Shown one piece after another: positions 25,739-41,016 of a stretch of 64,000 bases of DNA. The number at the start of each line of letters is the position of its first letter. Position 1 is the stretch's first letter. The notes under the pieces are model-generated. The model saw only the letters and a list, made by a program, of their open reading frames with translations, had not been told where the DNA came from and did no database searches. Source of the DNA: Caulobacter sp. Root1455 (lineage in GTDB: Bacteria > Pseudomonadota > Alphaproteobacteria > Caulobacterales > Caulobacteraceae). The position numbers and the translations under genes are program-made. Where the stretch lies: positions 1-64,000 of the forward strand of contig NZ_LMFQ01000021.1 in the NCBI RefSeq assembly GCF_001426905.1, given 5' to 3'.

Positions 25739-25948
25739 ATGGACCTCGACACCGAACGGCCCCGCGGCCGCCGAGGCTTCGCCGCCATGGACCCCGAACG
25801 TCGCCGCGAGATCGCGCGTAAAGGGGGCGCCAGTGTTCCCAGTGAAAAGCGGAGCTTCGCCAAGGATCGCGACCTCGCGGCCAACGCGGGCCGCAAGGGC
25901 GGCTCCTCGTCGCGTGGCGGCGGGCGCATGCCCGGGCGCGACGCCTGA
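25739..25948 (+). CDS. KGG-repeat stress protein (YciG/con-10 type)
   Basis: A 69-residue basic, disordered protein with two copies of the stress-induced KGG motif: MDPERRREIARKGGASV and a second ending ANAGRKGGSS. Such proteins accumulate under general, osmotic or desiccation stress; the mechanism is unknown. AGGAG precedes the ATG. Operon with the preceding 55-residue gene is likely. Confidence 0.85.
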   Translation: MDLDTERPRGRRGFAAMDPERRREIARKGGASVPSEKRSFAKDRDLAANAGRKGGSSSRGGGRMPGRDA

Positions 25949-26024
25949 CATGAAGCGCGCCGCGGCCCCGGCCCTTCAAGGGTTTGGGGGTCGCGGCCGT
26001 TCTCCGACCTGACTTCCGCCCGCC

Positions 26025-28196
26025 TCAGCCGGCCAGGGCGAAGACGCCGAAGCTCGGGCTGTCGCTGATCCAGCGCGCCGCGACCTTCCAGCCCGCGCGA
26101 CGGGCCAGATCCACGAACATTTCCGGGCTATATTTGTACGAATTCTCGGTGTGGATCGTCTCGCCGGCTTCGAAATGAATCTCCCGGCCCGCAAGGTGCG
26201 CCGTCTGATCGTCGCGACTGACGAGATGCATCTCCATTCGGCTTTCGTCGGCGTTCCAGATCGCGCGATGGTCGAAGGCTTCGAGCGCGAAATCCCCGCC
26301 CAGCTCCTTGTTGATCCGCGCCAGCACGTTCTTGTTGAACGCCGCCGTCACCCCCTGGGCGTCGTCATAGGCCGGCACCAGGACGTCGGGGCTCTTGGCG
26401 ATGTCCACCCCGACCACGAACATCGCGCCGTCGCCGAGCAGGTCGTGCGCGCCGCGCAGGAACGTCTCGGCGTCGGCCGGCGCGAAATTGCCGATCGTCG
26501 AGCCCGGGAAGAAGCCCGTCACCGGCCGCCCCCGCGCCGCCGCCGGAAGCCGCACGGCGCGGGTGAAGTCGTCGACCAGCGGCGCGACGATCAGGCCCGG
26601 ATAGTCGCGGCGGAGCGCTTCGCTCGCCTCGTCAAGCGCCGACCGGCTGATGTCGATCGGGACGTAGACAGCCAGTTGCGGCATGGCGTCGAGCAGCAGC
26701 CGGGTCTTGGTGCTGGCCCCGCTGCCGAACTCGACCAGGGCCGCGCCCTCCATGACCCGCGCGGCGATCTCGGGCGCGATGCGGCGCAGCAGCGCCGTCT
26801 CCGTGCGGGTGGGATAGTACTCCGGCAGCTCGCAGATCGCCTCGAACAACCGCGATCCCTCGGCGTCGTAGAAGTACTTGGCCGGCAGCGTCTTGCGCTC
26901 GGCCGTCAGGCCCGCCAGCGCGTCGTCCAGGAACGTCGAGGCCTGGGTCGCCGCCTCGCGGTCCAGCGCGCTGACATCGTCGGCCAAACGAACCCCCGTG
27001 AACGCCCAGCGCTGGGCCGGATGGAAGAAGTTGCGATAGGACGGCCGCGTGTGGCCAGGCGGGGACTCGGCCGCCCCGCCCCGCAGGACCATCTGGTTGA
27101 TCATGAACTTGCCGTTGTACTCGCCCAGCGCGCCCGCGCCCGGCTTGAAGCCCGGATAGGCGACATAGGGACTGGCGGTCCATTGCCAGGCCTCGTCGGA
27201 CGCCTGACGCAGCCCCTGCCCTTCCGCGGCCGCGACGGCGGCTTCCCACTCGGCCTCGGTCGGCAGGCGGCGGCCGGACCAGGCGGCGAAGGCGGCCGCC
27301 TCGTAATAACTGACATGACCCACCGGCGCGTGAGGATCGACCGGACGCCGCCCCGAAAGGGTCATGACGGACCAGGCGCCGCCGTCCTCGCGCCGCCAGT
27401 AGAGCGGCGCTTCCCACGCCTGCTCGTTGACGGCGGCCCAGCCGTCGGAAAGCCAGAAGTCGGCCCGGCGATAGCCGCCGTCCTCGATGAAGGCCAGCCA
27501 CTCGCCGTTGGTCACCAGCCGATCGGCCAGGCGATAGGGCTCGAGATAGACCTTGTGGCGCGGCCGCTCGTTGTCGAACGCGAAGCCTGGACCGTCATCG
27601 CCGATCTCGACCAGCCCGCCTTCGAAGGCGAGGTACCGGACGCCGGCGGGGGCGGGACGCTCCGGAGGCGACGCGTCGCGATAGGCCGGCTGCAGGGGCG
27701 ACTGGGCGAACAGGTGCAGCAGATCCATCAGGATGAGCTCCTGGTGCTGCTCCTCGTGGGCCAGGCCGAGGTCCAGGCGCTCCATCACCTCGGCGGTCGG
27801 CGTCGTGGTCAGCAGGCGGATCATGGCCGCGTCGACATGCGCGCGATAAGCCCCGACCTCGTCGGCCGACGGACGGGTGATCAGGCCGCGCAGGGGCCGC
27901 GGCTGGCGGGGCCCGACGGCCTCGTAATAGGAATTGAACAGATAGGCGAAAGTCGGGTCGAACACCCGGTAGCCCGGCAGGAAAGGCGTCAGCAGGAAGG
28001 TCTCGAAGAACCACGCGGTGTGCGCCCGGTGCCATTTGACCGGGCTGGCGTCCGGCATCGACTGCGCCCCCTGATCCTCGGGCGAGAGGGGCTTGGCAAA
28101 GGCTTCGGTGCGCCGTCTGACCGCCAGATAGCGATCGACGAGGGCGATAACGCGGGCCTCCGAGGCCTCCCTTACAGGCGTGTCGTCGGGACTCAT
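26025..28196 (-). CDS. egtBD: Fused ergothioneine enzyme EgtB-EgtD
   Basis: A 723-residue bifunctional protein. Residues 1-405 are an EgtB-type non-haem iron sulfoxide synthase: a DinB-like helical part with candidate iron ligands H56 (VKWHRAH) and H147/H151 (AHEEQH), then an FGE-sulfatase-like fold (LPTEAEWEAA, RGGAAESPPGHTRPSYRNFF, FTGVRLA). Residues about 418-723 are EgtD, the SAM-dependent histidine N-alpha-trimethyltransferase (KYFYDAEGSRLFEAI, EYYPTRTE, VEFGSGASTKT, GFFPGSTIGNF). Together they would make hercynine and then its sulfoxide adduct. Fungal Egt1 has the opposite domain order. OvoA has this order but a different methyltransferase family. AGGAG precedes the ATG at 28194-28196. 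EgtA, EgtC and the C-S lyase EgtE are not in the window. Confidence 0.93.
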   Translation of the reverse strand: MSPDDTPVREASEARVIALVDRYLAVRRRTEAFAKPLSPEDQGAQSMPDASPVKWHRAHTAWFFETFLLTPFLPGYRVFDPTFAYLFNSYYEAVGPRQPRPLRGLITRPSADEVGAYRAHVDAAMIRLLTTTPTAEVMERLDLGLAHEEQHQELILMDLLHLFAQSPLQPAYRDASPPERPAPAGVRYLAFEGGLVEIGDDGPGFAFDNERPRHKVYLEPYRLADRLVTNGEWLAFIEDGGYRRADFWLSDGWAAVNEQAWEAPLYWRREDGGAWSVMTLSGRRPVDPHAPVGHVSYYEAAAFAAWSGRRLPTEAEWEAAVAAAEGQGLRQASDEAWQWTASPYVAYPGFKPGAGALGEYNGKFMINQMVLRGGAAESPPGHTRPSYRNFFHPAQRWAFTGVRLADDVSALDREAATQASTFLDDALAGLTAERKTLPAKYFYDAEGSRLFEAICELPEYYPTRTETALLRRIAPEIAARVMEGAALVEFGSGASTKTRLLLDAMPQLAVYVPIDISRSALDEASEALRRDYPGLIVAPLVDDFTRAVRLPAAARGRPVTGFFPGSTIGNFAPADAETFLRGAHDLLGDGAMFVVGVDIAKSPDVLVPAYDDAQGVTAAFNKNVLARINKELGGDFALEAFDHRAIWNADESRMEMHLVSRDDQTAHLAGREIHFEAGETIHTENSYKYSPEMFVDLARRAGWKVAARWISDSPSFGVFALAG

Positions 28197-28347
28197 GCGC
28201 TCTCCTGGCGGCCCTGCGTCGGGGAGCTTGCGCCCCGATGAGCTCAACGAATAAGCAACTTGAGTGTTCCCCCCGCCGGGTTCAAGCGGCGCGGGGAATA
28301 AAAAGTGAACGAAAGTCGCAGACCATCGATGCCGCTCGGCGCGCGCC

Positions 28348-29052
28348 CTAGGGGCGCTTGGGGATCTCCAGCCCGCGCTGGACGGCCGGCCGGGTCAGGC
28401 CCCGCTCCAGCCAAGCCGGAACGTGCTTGAGGCCGGCGTAGTCGACCAGATCGCCCGCGCCGTAGAAGCCTACCAGGTTGCGGACCCACCCCAGGGTGGC
28501 GATGTCGGCGATGGTGTACTCGTCGCCCATGATCCAGTCGCGGTCGGCCAAGCGAGTCTCCAGCACGCCCAGCAGACGCTTGGACTCGGCGACATAGCGA
28601 TCACGCGGACGCTTGTCCTCGTACTCGCGGCCGGCGAACTTGTGGAAGAAGCCGACCTGGCCGAACATCGGGCCGATCGCGGCCATCTGGAAGAACACCC
28701 AGGCCAGGGTCTCGTAGCGCCGGGCGGGGTCCTTGGGCAGGAACTTGCCGGTCTTTTCCGCCAGATAGACCAGGATCGCGCCGGACTCGAACAGGCCGAG
28801 CGGCTTTCCGTCCGGGCCGTCCGGATCGATGATGGCGGGGATCTTGCCGTTCGGGTTCAGCGACAGGAATTCCGGCCCCCAGGTCTCGTTCTGACCGATG
28901 TCGATCATATGCGGTTCGTAGGGCAGACCGATCTCCTCCAGCATGATCGACACCTTGACCCCGTTGGGCGTCGGCAGGCTGTAGAGTTGCAGCCGGTCGG
29001 GATGCTGGGCGGGCCAGCGCTGGGTGATCGGAAAGGCTGAGAGGTCGGTCAT
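28348..29052 (-). CDS. Glutathione S-transferase family protein (YfcG/nu-class-like)
   Basis: A 234-residue cytoplasmic protein. The thioredoxin-like N-terminal domain has LYSLPTPNGVKVSIMLEE and the substrate motif NPNGKIPAIIDPDG followed by FESGAILVYLAEK. The all-helical C-terminal domain has DEYTIADIATLGW, the GST N-capping motif. The TPNG/KVS opening resembles YfcG-like disulfide reductases. The ATG at 29050-29052 fits the family start. It is upstream of the ergothioneine gene on the same strand, but separated by 151 bp, so probably a separate unit. Confidence 0.9.
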   Translation of the reverse strand: MTDLSAFPITQRWPAQHPDRLQLYSLPTPNGVKVSIMLEEIGLPYEPHMIDIGQNETWGPEFLSLNPNGKIPAIIDPDGPDGKPLGLFESGAILVYLAEKTGKFLPKDPARRYETLAWVFFQMAAIGPMFGQVGFFHKFAGREYEDKRPRDRYVAESKRLLGVLETRLADRDWIMGDEYTIADIATLGWVRNLVGFYGAGDLVDYAGLKHVPAWLERGLTRPAVQRGLEIPKRP

Positions 29053-29157
29053 GGTCGGCTCCGAAAGCAAAGGACCACCCCCAACAGGCGCGGCCGAGCT
29101 TGTCAGATGGTCCCGACTGGCGCGGCGGCAAGTCATCGCGCGCCGAAAGCTTTGTTC

Positions 29158-31193
29158 CTACCCCCGCCGCACCTTGGCCTGCTCGGTCGCGGGGGCCTCG
29201 GCGTCCAGCACCGCCCGGAGCTTGGCCGCCAGGGCCGGACCCAGATAGGGCTTGTCGATCATCGGAAATTCGTTTGCCCAGGACGCCGCCTCGTCGCCCA
29301 CATAGCCGGAGGTCAGCAGGACCTTGAGCCCAGGCCGCACCTTGAGCGCGGCATGGGCCAGTTCGACGCCGTTGACGCGGCCGGGCATGACCACGTCGGA
29401 AAACAGCAGGTCGAAGGCCTTGCGGCTCTTCAGTCGTTTGAGGGCGGCCGCGGCCGTGTCGGCCGTGGTGACCTGGTAGCCCAGGCCCTCCAGCGTCTCG
29501 ACCGCCATGGCCAGAACCGCGGGATCGTCCTCGACCACCAGCACCCGCTCGGCGCCGCGGGCGGCCTCGGTGGTCTCGTGGCCGGCGCCGCGCTGGCTGA
29601 GCGCCGCCTGGCTCTGCGGCAGATAGATCTCGAACACCGCGCCCTGCCCTGGCGAACTGCGCACCGAGATCTCGCCGCCGGATTGCCGCACGAAGCCGTA
29701 GACCTGCGACAGACCCAAACCCGAGCCCTTGCCGATTTCCTTGGTCGTGAAGAAAGGCTCGAAGATGCGCGAGGCCACGTCCGCGTCCATCCCCTGGCCG
29801 GTGTCGCGCACGGTCACCAGGATCCTGGGCTCGTCGCCATCGATGGTCTTGGTCGCGACCGACAGGACGCCGCCGCCTTCCATCGCGTCGCGGGCGTTGA
29901 CCGCTAGGTTGAGCAGGGCGCTCTCGAACTGAGCGGGATCCAGGTGGGCCGGGAGCGGCTCGGTCGCCAGGCTGAGGTCGATGCTCACCGCCTCGCCGAC
30001 GGCCTGGCGCAGCAGCGGTGCGAAGTCGGCGATCAGGACGTTGAGATCGACCGTCAGCGGGTTCAGGCGCTGACGTCGCGAGAACGCCAACAGCTGGCGG
30101 GTCAGGGCTCCGCCCTTCTCGGCGGCCAGCCGCACCGCATCGATCTGCCGGGCCAGCTCGTGCTGTTCGCCGGTGCGGCGCTTGATCAGCTCGATATTGC
30201 CCAGGACCACGGTCAGCAGGTTGTTGAAGTCATGGGCGACGCCGCCGGTCAGCTGGCCCACCGCCTCCATCTTGCGGGCGTGGCTCAGCTGCTCCTCCAG
30301 ACCTCGGCGCTCGGTGTTGTCCAGCAGGGTGCCGAACACCACCTGCCGCCCGCTCTCCTCGTCCTGGGCCAACACGCCTTGGTCGATCAGCAACCGGTAG
30401 GACCCATCGGCGCACTGCCACCGGTATTCGCAGCTGTAGGCGCCGGACTTGCGAGCCTCGGCTTGAGCTCGCACGACGATATCGACGTCGTCGGGGTGGA
30501 CGCGGCTGATGCCGAAATCGGCCTTGGCCAGAAAATCTTCGGCCGTGAAGCCCGTCAGCTCCATCACGTTGCCGCCGATGAACAGCGGCTCGTAGGGCGC
30601 GTCGGCCGTGCGCGAGTGGAAGACCACCGGCAGCGCGCGAAGGATCGCCTCCTGGCGCTCCTGGGTGCGGCGCAGGGCCCGCTCGGCGGCCAGCTTCTCG
30701 GCGTGGATGCGAGCGTTCTCCTCGATCAGCAGGCGGCGGCTCTCCGACTGCTGCTCCAGCTCGAGGGTCTTGATGTGCAGATCGACCAGCACCTGCACCT
30801 TGGAGCGCAGGATGAACGGGTCAACCGGCTTGAACACCACGTCGACGGCCCCGGCCGAATAGGCCTTGAAGATATGGGCCTCGTCGCGGAACACCGCCGT
30901 CAGGAACACGATGGGCACGTCGCGGTTGCGGCGACGCTGGCGGATCAGCTCGGCCGTCTCGTAGCCGTCCATGCCCGGCATGTGCAGGTCCAGCAGAATC
31001 ACGGCGAAGTCGTCGGTCAGCAGGCGGCGCAGGGCCTCCTCGCCCGACCGGGCGACCACCAGTTCCTGGCCCAGGCCCTCCAGCGCCTGGATCGCCGCAA
31101 AGGCGTTTCGCTCATCGTCGTCGACGATGAGGATCCGCGTTCGAAGTCGATCCTCGGGCGGCGGAACCGCCTGATGCTTTACCGCGGGCACCG

Positions 31194-31197
<4 letters not shown>
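29158..31197 (-). CDS. Soluble hybrid histidine kinase (REC-PAS-HisKA-HATPase-REC)
   Basis: A 679-residue cytoplasmic signalling protein without membrane segments. In order: receiver with D70 in [12 protein letters not shown]; a helical linker (about 138-185); a PAS domain (about 185-297); HisKA with H322 in [11 protein letters not shown]; HATPase with [17 protein letters not shown] and [11 protein letters not shown]; and a C-terminal receiver ([10 protein letters not shown]). The HDFNN phospho-box is typical of the HWE-unrelated HisKA class that feeds receivers in phosphorelays. Its ATG overlaps the TGA of the giant HAMP kinase upstream (ATGA at 31194-31197), so the two are translationally coupled and probably act in one relay. 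Confidence 0.92.
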
Positions 31198-37031
<5,834 letters not shown>

Positions 37032-37264
37032 TAGAATACTCCACGTCGAAATCGGTCCGATCTTACGTGGGCGGCGCTAGTTGGGAAGACGATCCAGGCC
37101 TTGGAAGCGGTTTACCGCCATCGACAGCCCCTACCGGTTCCCACACCCCCCCGATCCGCTCCAACGCGGGGAAAAATCTTTGGTTCCGCTTTTACGGTGA
37201 AGCTGCTCGCCGGTGATGGCTGCGGCGCCGGTCAGGCCGCTTCGCCCGCCGGCTGATCGACGCT

Positions 37265-38044
37265 CTAGACCGCGCTCGCCATCGGACCGTCCGCGCGTCC
37301 GTCGACGAACTGGCGCACATAGGGATTATCCGTCTGGTCGAGCTCGGTCGGCGCGCCGCGCCAGACGATCTTGCCGGCGTGCAGCATGGCGATCTCGTCG
37401 CCGATCGTCCGGGCCGAGGCCAGGTCATGGGTGATCGACACCGCCGTGCAGCCCAGCCCCTTCACCTGCTCGACGATCAGCTCGTTGATCGCCGACGACG
37501 TGATCGGGTCCAGGCCCGTGGTCGGCTCGTCGAAGAAGATGATCTCGGGATTGGCCACCACCGCCCGGGCTAGGCCGACCCGCTTCTGCATGCCGCCGGA
37601 CAGTTCCGAGGGATAGGAGTCGGCGACATTGGCCGCCAGGTGGACGCGGCCCAGAGCCTCGATCGCCCGCGCCTTGGCCTCCTTGCGCGGCACGCCGTCG
37701 GCGTTGACCAGACGGAAGGCGACGTTCTCCCAGACGCTGAGACTGTCGAACAACGCCGCCCCTTGAAAGAGGACGCCGATGCGCTCGAACAGCTTGCGAC
37801 GGGCGCCGCCGCCCATCCCGATCAGGTTCTCGCCGTCGACCAGCACCTTGCCGGCGTCCGGACGCACCAGGCCCATGGCGACCTTGATGGTCACCGACTT
37901 GCCCTGGCCGGACCCGCCGATGATCACCAGCGACCGCCCCGCCGCGACGCTGAGGTCCAGCCCGTCCAGAACCGGACCGTCGAAGCGCTTGCGGACGCCT
38001 TTCCATTCGAGTTTTGGCCGTTCGACGTTCGGGGGGGCGGTCAT
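37265..38044 (-). CDS. mlaF: Mla phospholipid transport ATPase
   Basis: A 259-residue ABC ATPase energising the inner-membrane MlaFED complex that moves phospholipids between membranes. Walker A is GGSGQGKS, the signature is LSGGMQKR (the Mla/Mkl-type variant) and Walker B is IIFFDEPTTGLDP. The start ATG overlaps the TGA of mlaE (ATGA at 38041-38044). It is the last gene of the mlaA-C-D-E-F operon; no mlaB STAS gene follows. Confidence 0.93.
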   Translation of the reverse strand: MTAPPNVERPKLEWKGVRKRFDGPVLDGLDLSVAAGRSLVIIGGSGQGKSVTIKVAMGLVRPDAGKVLVDGENLIGMGGGARRKLFERIGVLFQGAALFDSLSVWENVAFRLVNADGVPRKEAKARAIEALGRVHLAANVADSYPSELSGGMQKRVGLARAVVANPEIIFFDEPTTGLDPITSSAINELIVEQVKGLGCTAVSITHDLASARTIGDEIAMLHAGKIVWRGAPTELDQTDNPYVRQFVDGRADGPMASAV

Positions 38045-38847
38045 GCGTGGGTGAACAGCGTTGTGAGGAAGTAGTCGGAGGCGAAGATCAGGATCGCCGA
38101 GGACACCACCGCGTGGGTGGTCGCCCGGCCGACGCCCCGCGCCCCGCCCTTGGCGTTATAGCCGTGGTAGCAGCCCATCAGGGCGACGATGAAGCCGAAC
38201 ACCGCCGCCTTGATCAGCCCCGATCCGACATCCCAGCCCTGGATGAAGTTCATCGTGTTGCGGACGTAGATCGTCGAGTTGAAATCCAGGATCCGCACCG
38301 CCACCAGCCAGCCGCCGGCCACGCCGATGATGTCGGCGACCAGGGTCAGCAGCGGCAGGACCAGGGTCGCGGCCAGCAGGCGCGGCGCGACCAGGTAGCG
38401 GAACGGGTCGGTCGACAGGGTGCGCATCGCGTCGATCTGCTCGGTGGCGCGCATGGCCCCGATCTCGGCGGCGATGGCGGCCGACACCCGGCCCGCCAGC
38501 ATCAGGGCGGCCAGCACGGGACCCAGCTCGCGCGTGATGCCCAGGGCGACGATCTGGGGCATCACCTGCTCGGCGTTGAACCGCCCGCCGCCGGTGTAGA
38601 TGTTCAATCCCAGGGCCGCGCCGGTGAAGATCGCCGTCAGGCCGACCACCGGCAGCGAGAAGAAGCCGATGGCCAGCAGCTGTCGCAGCAGTTGGATCGG
38701 GAACCACGGCGGGGAAAACACCGCCATCACGCCGCGCAGGGCGAAGACCCCGACTCCGCCCACCATTTGCAGCGCGCCCAAGGTCGAGCGCCCGATGGCG
38801 CGCAGCGGCTTGAAGATCGCGGGGACCGCCGCGTGGGCCGCGGCCAT
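38041..38847 (-). CDS. mlaE: Mla phospholipid transport permease
   Basis: A 268-residue inner-membrane permease with five to six hydrophobic segments. The MlaE family core is clear: ITRELGPVLAALMLAGRVSAAIAAEIGAM, and the preceding FTGAALGLN. It forms the transmembrane path of the MlaFED complex. It starts one base after the mlaD stop region and overlaps mlaF by 4 bp, so coupled translation is expected. Confidence 0.94.
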   Translation of the reverse strand: MAAAHAAVPAIFKPLRAIGRSTLGALQMVGGVGVFALRGVMAVFSPPWFPIQLLRQLLAIGFFSLPVVGLTAIFTGAALGLNIYTGGGRFNAEQVMPQIVALGITRELGPVLAALMLAGRVSAAIAAEIGAMRATEQIDAMRTLSTDPFRYLVAPRLLAATLVLPLLTLVADIIGVAGGWLVAVRILDFNSTIYVRNTMNFIQGWDVGSGLIKAAVFGFIVALMGCYHGYNAKGGARGVGRATTHAVVSSAILIFASDYFLTTLFTHA

Positions 38848-38848
38848 C

Positions 38849-39358
38849 TCAGTAGCTGTCCGGAGCGGTGGCGGCGGGGTTCGTCGCGGGCGCGGCCGTC
38901 GGCGCGGCGCCCCCTTGGGGCCGCATCACTGAACCGATCAGGCCGAACAGGTCGACCGCGCCCTGGGTGTTGTCGATCTCGCCGCCCGGCTTGATGTCGT
39001 CGGCCGCGCCGCCGGGGGCGATCGCCACATGGACGCCGCCCAGCAGGCCGTCGCTGGTGATCTTGGCCGTGGAATCCGAAGGCAGTTTGACGTCCGGATC
39101 CAGGCTGAGCCTGGCCACCGCCAGATAGGTCTTGGGGTCCAGTCTGATTTCCGAAACAGTGCCGACCTTGACGCCGGCCACGCTGACGGCCGCGCCCGGC
39201 GCCAGCGATCCGACCTGGCCGAACCGGGCCGTGACGTCATAGCCGCCAGGCTTGCGACCCACCCCGCCGACGCTCAGCGAGTAGACCAGGAACCCCGCCG
39301 CCAGGATGAGAACCAGGAGACCCATCAAGGTCTCGGCCCATTGTTCGCGCAACCCCAT
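38849..39358 (-). CDS. mlaD: Mla MCE-domain substrate-binding protein
   Basis: A 169-residue protein with one N-terminal membrane anchor (about 10-30) and a periplasmic MCE domain (about 38-115), including VGSLAPGAAVSVAGVKVG and DGLLGGVHVAIAPGG. It forms the hexameric lipid-binding ring on the MlaE permease. The Ala/Pro/Thr-rich tail is probably disordered. It lies 18 bp downstream of mlaC. Confidence 0.93.
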   Translation of the reverse strand: MGLREQWAETLMGLLVLILAAGFLVYSLSVGGVGRKPGGYDVTARFGQVGSLAPGAAVSVAGVKVGTVSEIRLDPKTYLAVARLSLDPDVKLPSDSTAKITSDGLLGGVHVAIAPGGAADDIKPGGEIDNTQGAVDLFGLIGSVMRPQGGAAPTAAPATNPAATAPDSY

Positions 39359-39376
39359 GTTCTCTGGCCCCTGCTG

Positions 39377-40045
39377 TTACCGCGACGCGGGACGCTGGGC
39401 GTCACGCTGCAACTGGCTGATCAGCACGTCGATGTTGCCGCCGGCGTTGTCGATGGTCGAAACGAAGTCCTGCTGTTGGGTGATCGCCAGCCACACGCCC
39501 TTGAACTGGACGTCGACCACCTTCCACGCGGTCCCGCCGCCCATCACCCGCCAGGACACCTGAACCGGCTGGCCCAGCTGGCCGCCTGAGATCCTGGTGT
39601 CGACAATCACGTCGCCCGGCTTGCGGACGGTCGAACCGGTCACCTTCAGGGTTTCGCCGTGATAGTCGTTGATGCGGTTCTGGTAGACGCTTTCGGCATA
39701 GACGCGGAACGCCGCCGCGAACCGCTGACGCTGGTCCTGCGTGATGGTGCGGGCGTACTTGCCCAGCACGAAGTTGGTGATCCTCGGCACGTCGGCCAGT
39801 TCGTCTATGCCCTGGTGGAAGGTCGCCTTCTTCTGGGCGACGCTCTGGCTCTTGTCGGCCAGGACCGAGATCACCCTCTGGGCCCGAACCTGGACGAACT
39901 GCTCGGCTTGAGGATCGCGCGGGCCCTGAGCCAAGGCCGGGCGGGCCTGCGCCAGGACGCCGAGGCCGATGACGGCGACCAGGGTCGATAGCGCGAAGCG
40001 GCGGGTGGTGCGGGCGTCAGTCATGGGCGTTTCCGGCGAATTCAT
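39377..40045 (-). CDS. mlaC: Mla periplasmic phospholipid shuttle
   Basis: A 222-residue MlaC (Tol-Tol-Ttg2D) protein with a signal peptide ending near ARPALAQ. Family features: FVLGKYARTITQDQRQRF, then the beta-sheet core with VIVDTRI and SWRVMGGGTAWKVVDVQFKG. It carries phospholipids between MlaA and MlaD. The ATG at 40043-40045 overlaps the mlaA stop (ATGA), which favours it over ATG 40022-40024. Confidence 0.92.
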   Translation of the reverse strand: MNSPETPMTDARTTRRFALSTLVAVIGLGVLAQARPALAQGPRDPQAEQFVQVRAQRVISVLADKSQSVAQKKATFHQGIDELADVPRITNFVLGKYARTITQDQRQRFAAAFRVYAESVYQNRINDYHGETLKVTGSTVRKPGDVIVDTRISGGQLGQPVQVSWRVMGGGTAWKVVDVQFKGVWLAITQQQDFVSTIDNAGGNIDVLISQLQRDAQRPASR

Positions 40046-40986
40046 TGCGGTGCTGAGGGAGTGGGCGCGGAGGGGGCGGCATCCGTGGAAGCTGGCTCCG
40101 CGGAAACGGTCGGGATTTCGGACGGCGTGGCGGCCGGCGCCCCCGAGGACGCCACCTCGTCGAAGTCGGGCAGGTCCTGCACCGCGCCCGTCGCTTCGCG
40201 GACAAGGGCCTCGCGGTGCTGTCCGTAAGCCGAGCGGGCGGTGGCGTAAGGGTCGATCGCCTGGTCCAGCGCCCGGAACGCCAGATCGGCGTTGGCGCGG
40301 GTGTCGATCGTCTGGGCGGCCAGACGCGTGACGCCGAACGGGCTCGTCCAGCCCTGGCCGGCGAGGCCGATCGGATCGGCGAAGAAATCGAACACCCGGC
40401 CGACCCCGTCCCGAACGTTCAACGGGCCCAGGACCGGGACATAGAGGTAGGGACCCGGCTTGATCCCGTAGCGGCCGAACGTCTGGCCGAAGTCGGCGTC
40501 GTGGGACCGGATGCCCATGCTCGCGGCGACGTCGAACAGTCCGAGCACGCCGACGGTGGAATTGATCGCGAAACGCGCCGACGACTTGCCCGCCCGCTTG
40601 GGCTTGCCCTGCAGGACGTCGTTCACGAACGTGCCCGGCTCGCCCAGATTATAGACGAAGGCGCTGACCCGGTGGCGGACGGGGGTGGGGGTCGCGGCCA
40701 TGTAGCCGTGCGTGACGGGTCGGAACACGGCGCGGTCCAGACCCATGCTGAAGGCGTAGCTGCCCCGATTGAAATCCTCGAGCGGATCGTGGGCTGTCCG
40801 CGCCAGGTCGGAGGCCGCGGTCGGCGCGGCGACCAGCGGGATCGGCTTTTCGATGTTGGCTCGAGCGTGCGCGGTCTCCGAGAGACCGCCGGCCGCGAGC
40901 AGGGCGAGAACCGCCGTCGCGGCCGCTTCCGCCGCGGTCACGCGCAGCGTCTTCCCCAGGTCCTTTGTGGCCGACACGCCGATCAT
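40042..40986 (-). CDS. mlaA: Outer-membrane Mla component, MlaA/VacJ family
   Basis: A 314-residue MlaA homologue: HDPLEDFNRGSYAFSMGLDRAVFRPV, FVYNLGEPGTFVNDVLQGK, STVGVLGLFDVAASMGI and GPYLYVPVLGP are all family blocks. MlaA extracts misplaced phospholipids from the outer leaflet. Unlike the usual lipoprotein, I see no lipobox: the N-terminal hydrophobic region ends in LAAGGLSETAHARA without a Cys. The C-terminus is a Ser/Ala/Pro-rich tail. AGGAGG lies 5 nt before the ATG and inside a perfect hairpin. First gene of the mlaACDEF operon. Confidence 0.93.
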   Translation of the reverse strand: MIGVSATKDLGKTLRVTAAEAAATAVLALLAAGGLSETAHARANIEKPIPLVAAPTAASDLARTAHDPLEDFNRGSYAFSMGLDRAVFRPVTHGYMAATPTPVRHRVSAFVYNLGEPGTFVNDVLQGKPKRAGKSSARFAINSTVGVLGLFDVAASMGIRSHDADFGQTFGRYGIKPGPYLYVPVLGPLNVRDGVGRVFDFFADPIGLAGQGWTSPFGVTRLAAQTIDTRANADLAFRALDQAIDPYATARSAYGQHREALVREATGAVQDLPDFDEVASSGAPAATPSEIPTVSAEPASTDAAPSAPTPSAPQ

Positions 40987-40991
40987 TCCAG

Positions 40992-41016
40992 CCTCCTGCC
41001 GGATACCGGCAGGAGG
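40992..41016 (-). promoter_or_regulatory. Perfect hairpin sequestering the mlaA ribosome-binding site
   Basis: On the minus strand an 11-base arm CCTCCTGCCGG is followed by the loop TAT and the exact complement CCGGCAGGAGG. The AGGAGG Shine-Dalgarno of mlaA forms the end of the 3' arm and pairs with CCTCCT. Only 5 bases separate it from the ATG. It could act as a translational switch, for example temperature- or protein-dependent. The regulatory role is inferred. Confidence 0.7.

Noticed and set aside
26025..28196. OvoA (ovothiol synthase)
   Set aside because: Domain order matches, but the C-terminal methyltransferase has EgtD-type blocks (KYFYDAEGS, EYYPTRTE, PGSTIGNF), not the OvoA type.
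26151..28241. 696-residue plus-strand ORF opposite egtBD
   Set aside because: Antisense shadow of a GC-rich gene: His/Arg/Gly-rich, no motifs, and the other strand encodes clear enzyme domains.
28261..28310. Hairpin TTCCCCCCGCCG/CGGCGCGGGGAA as terminator
   Set aside because: One mismatch, and the A/T run is on the wrong side for either flanking gene.
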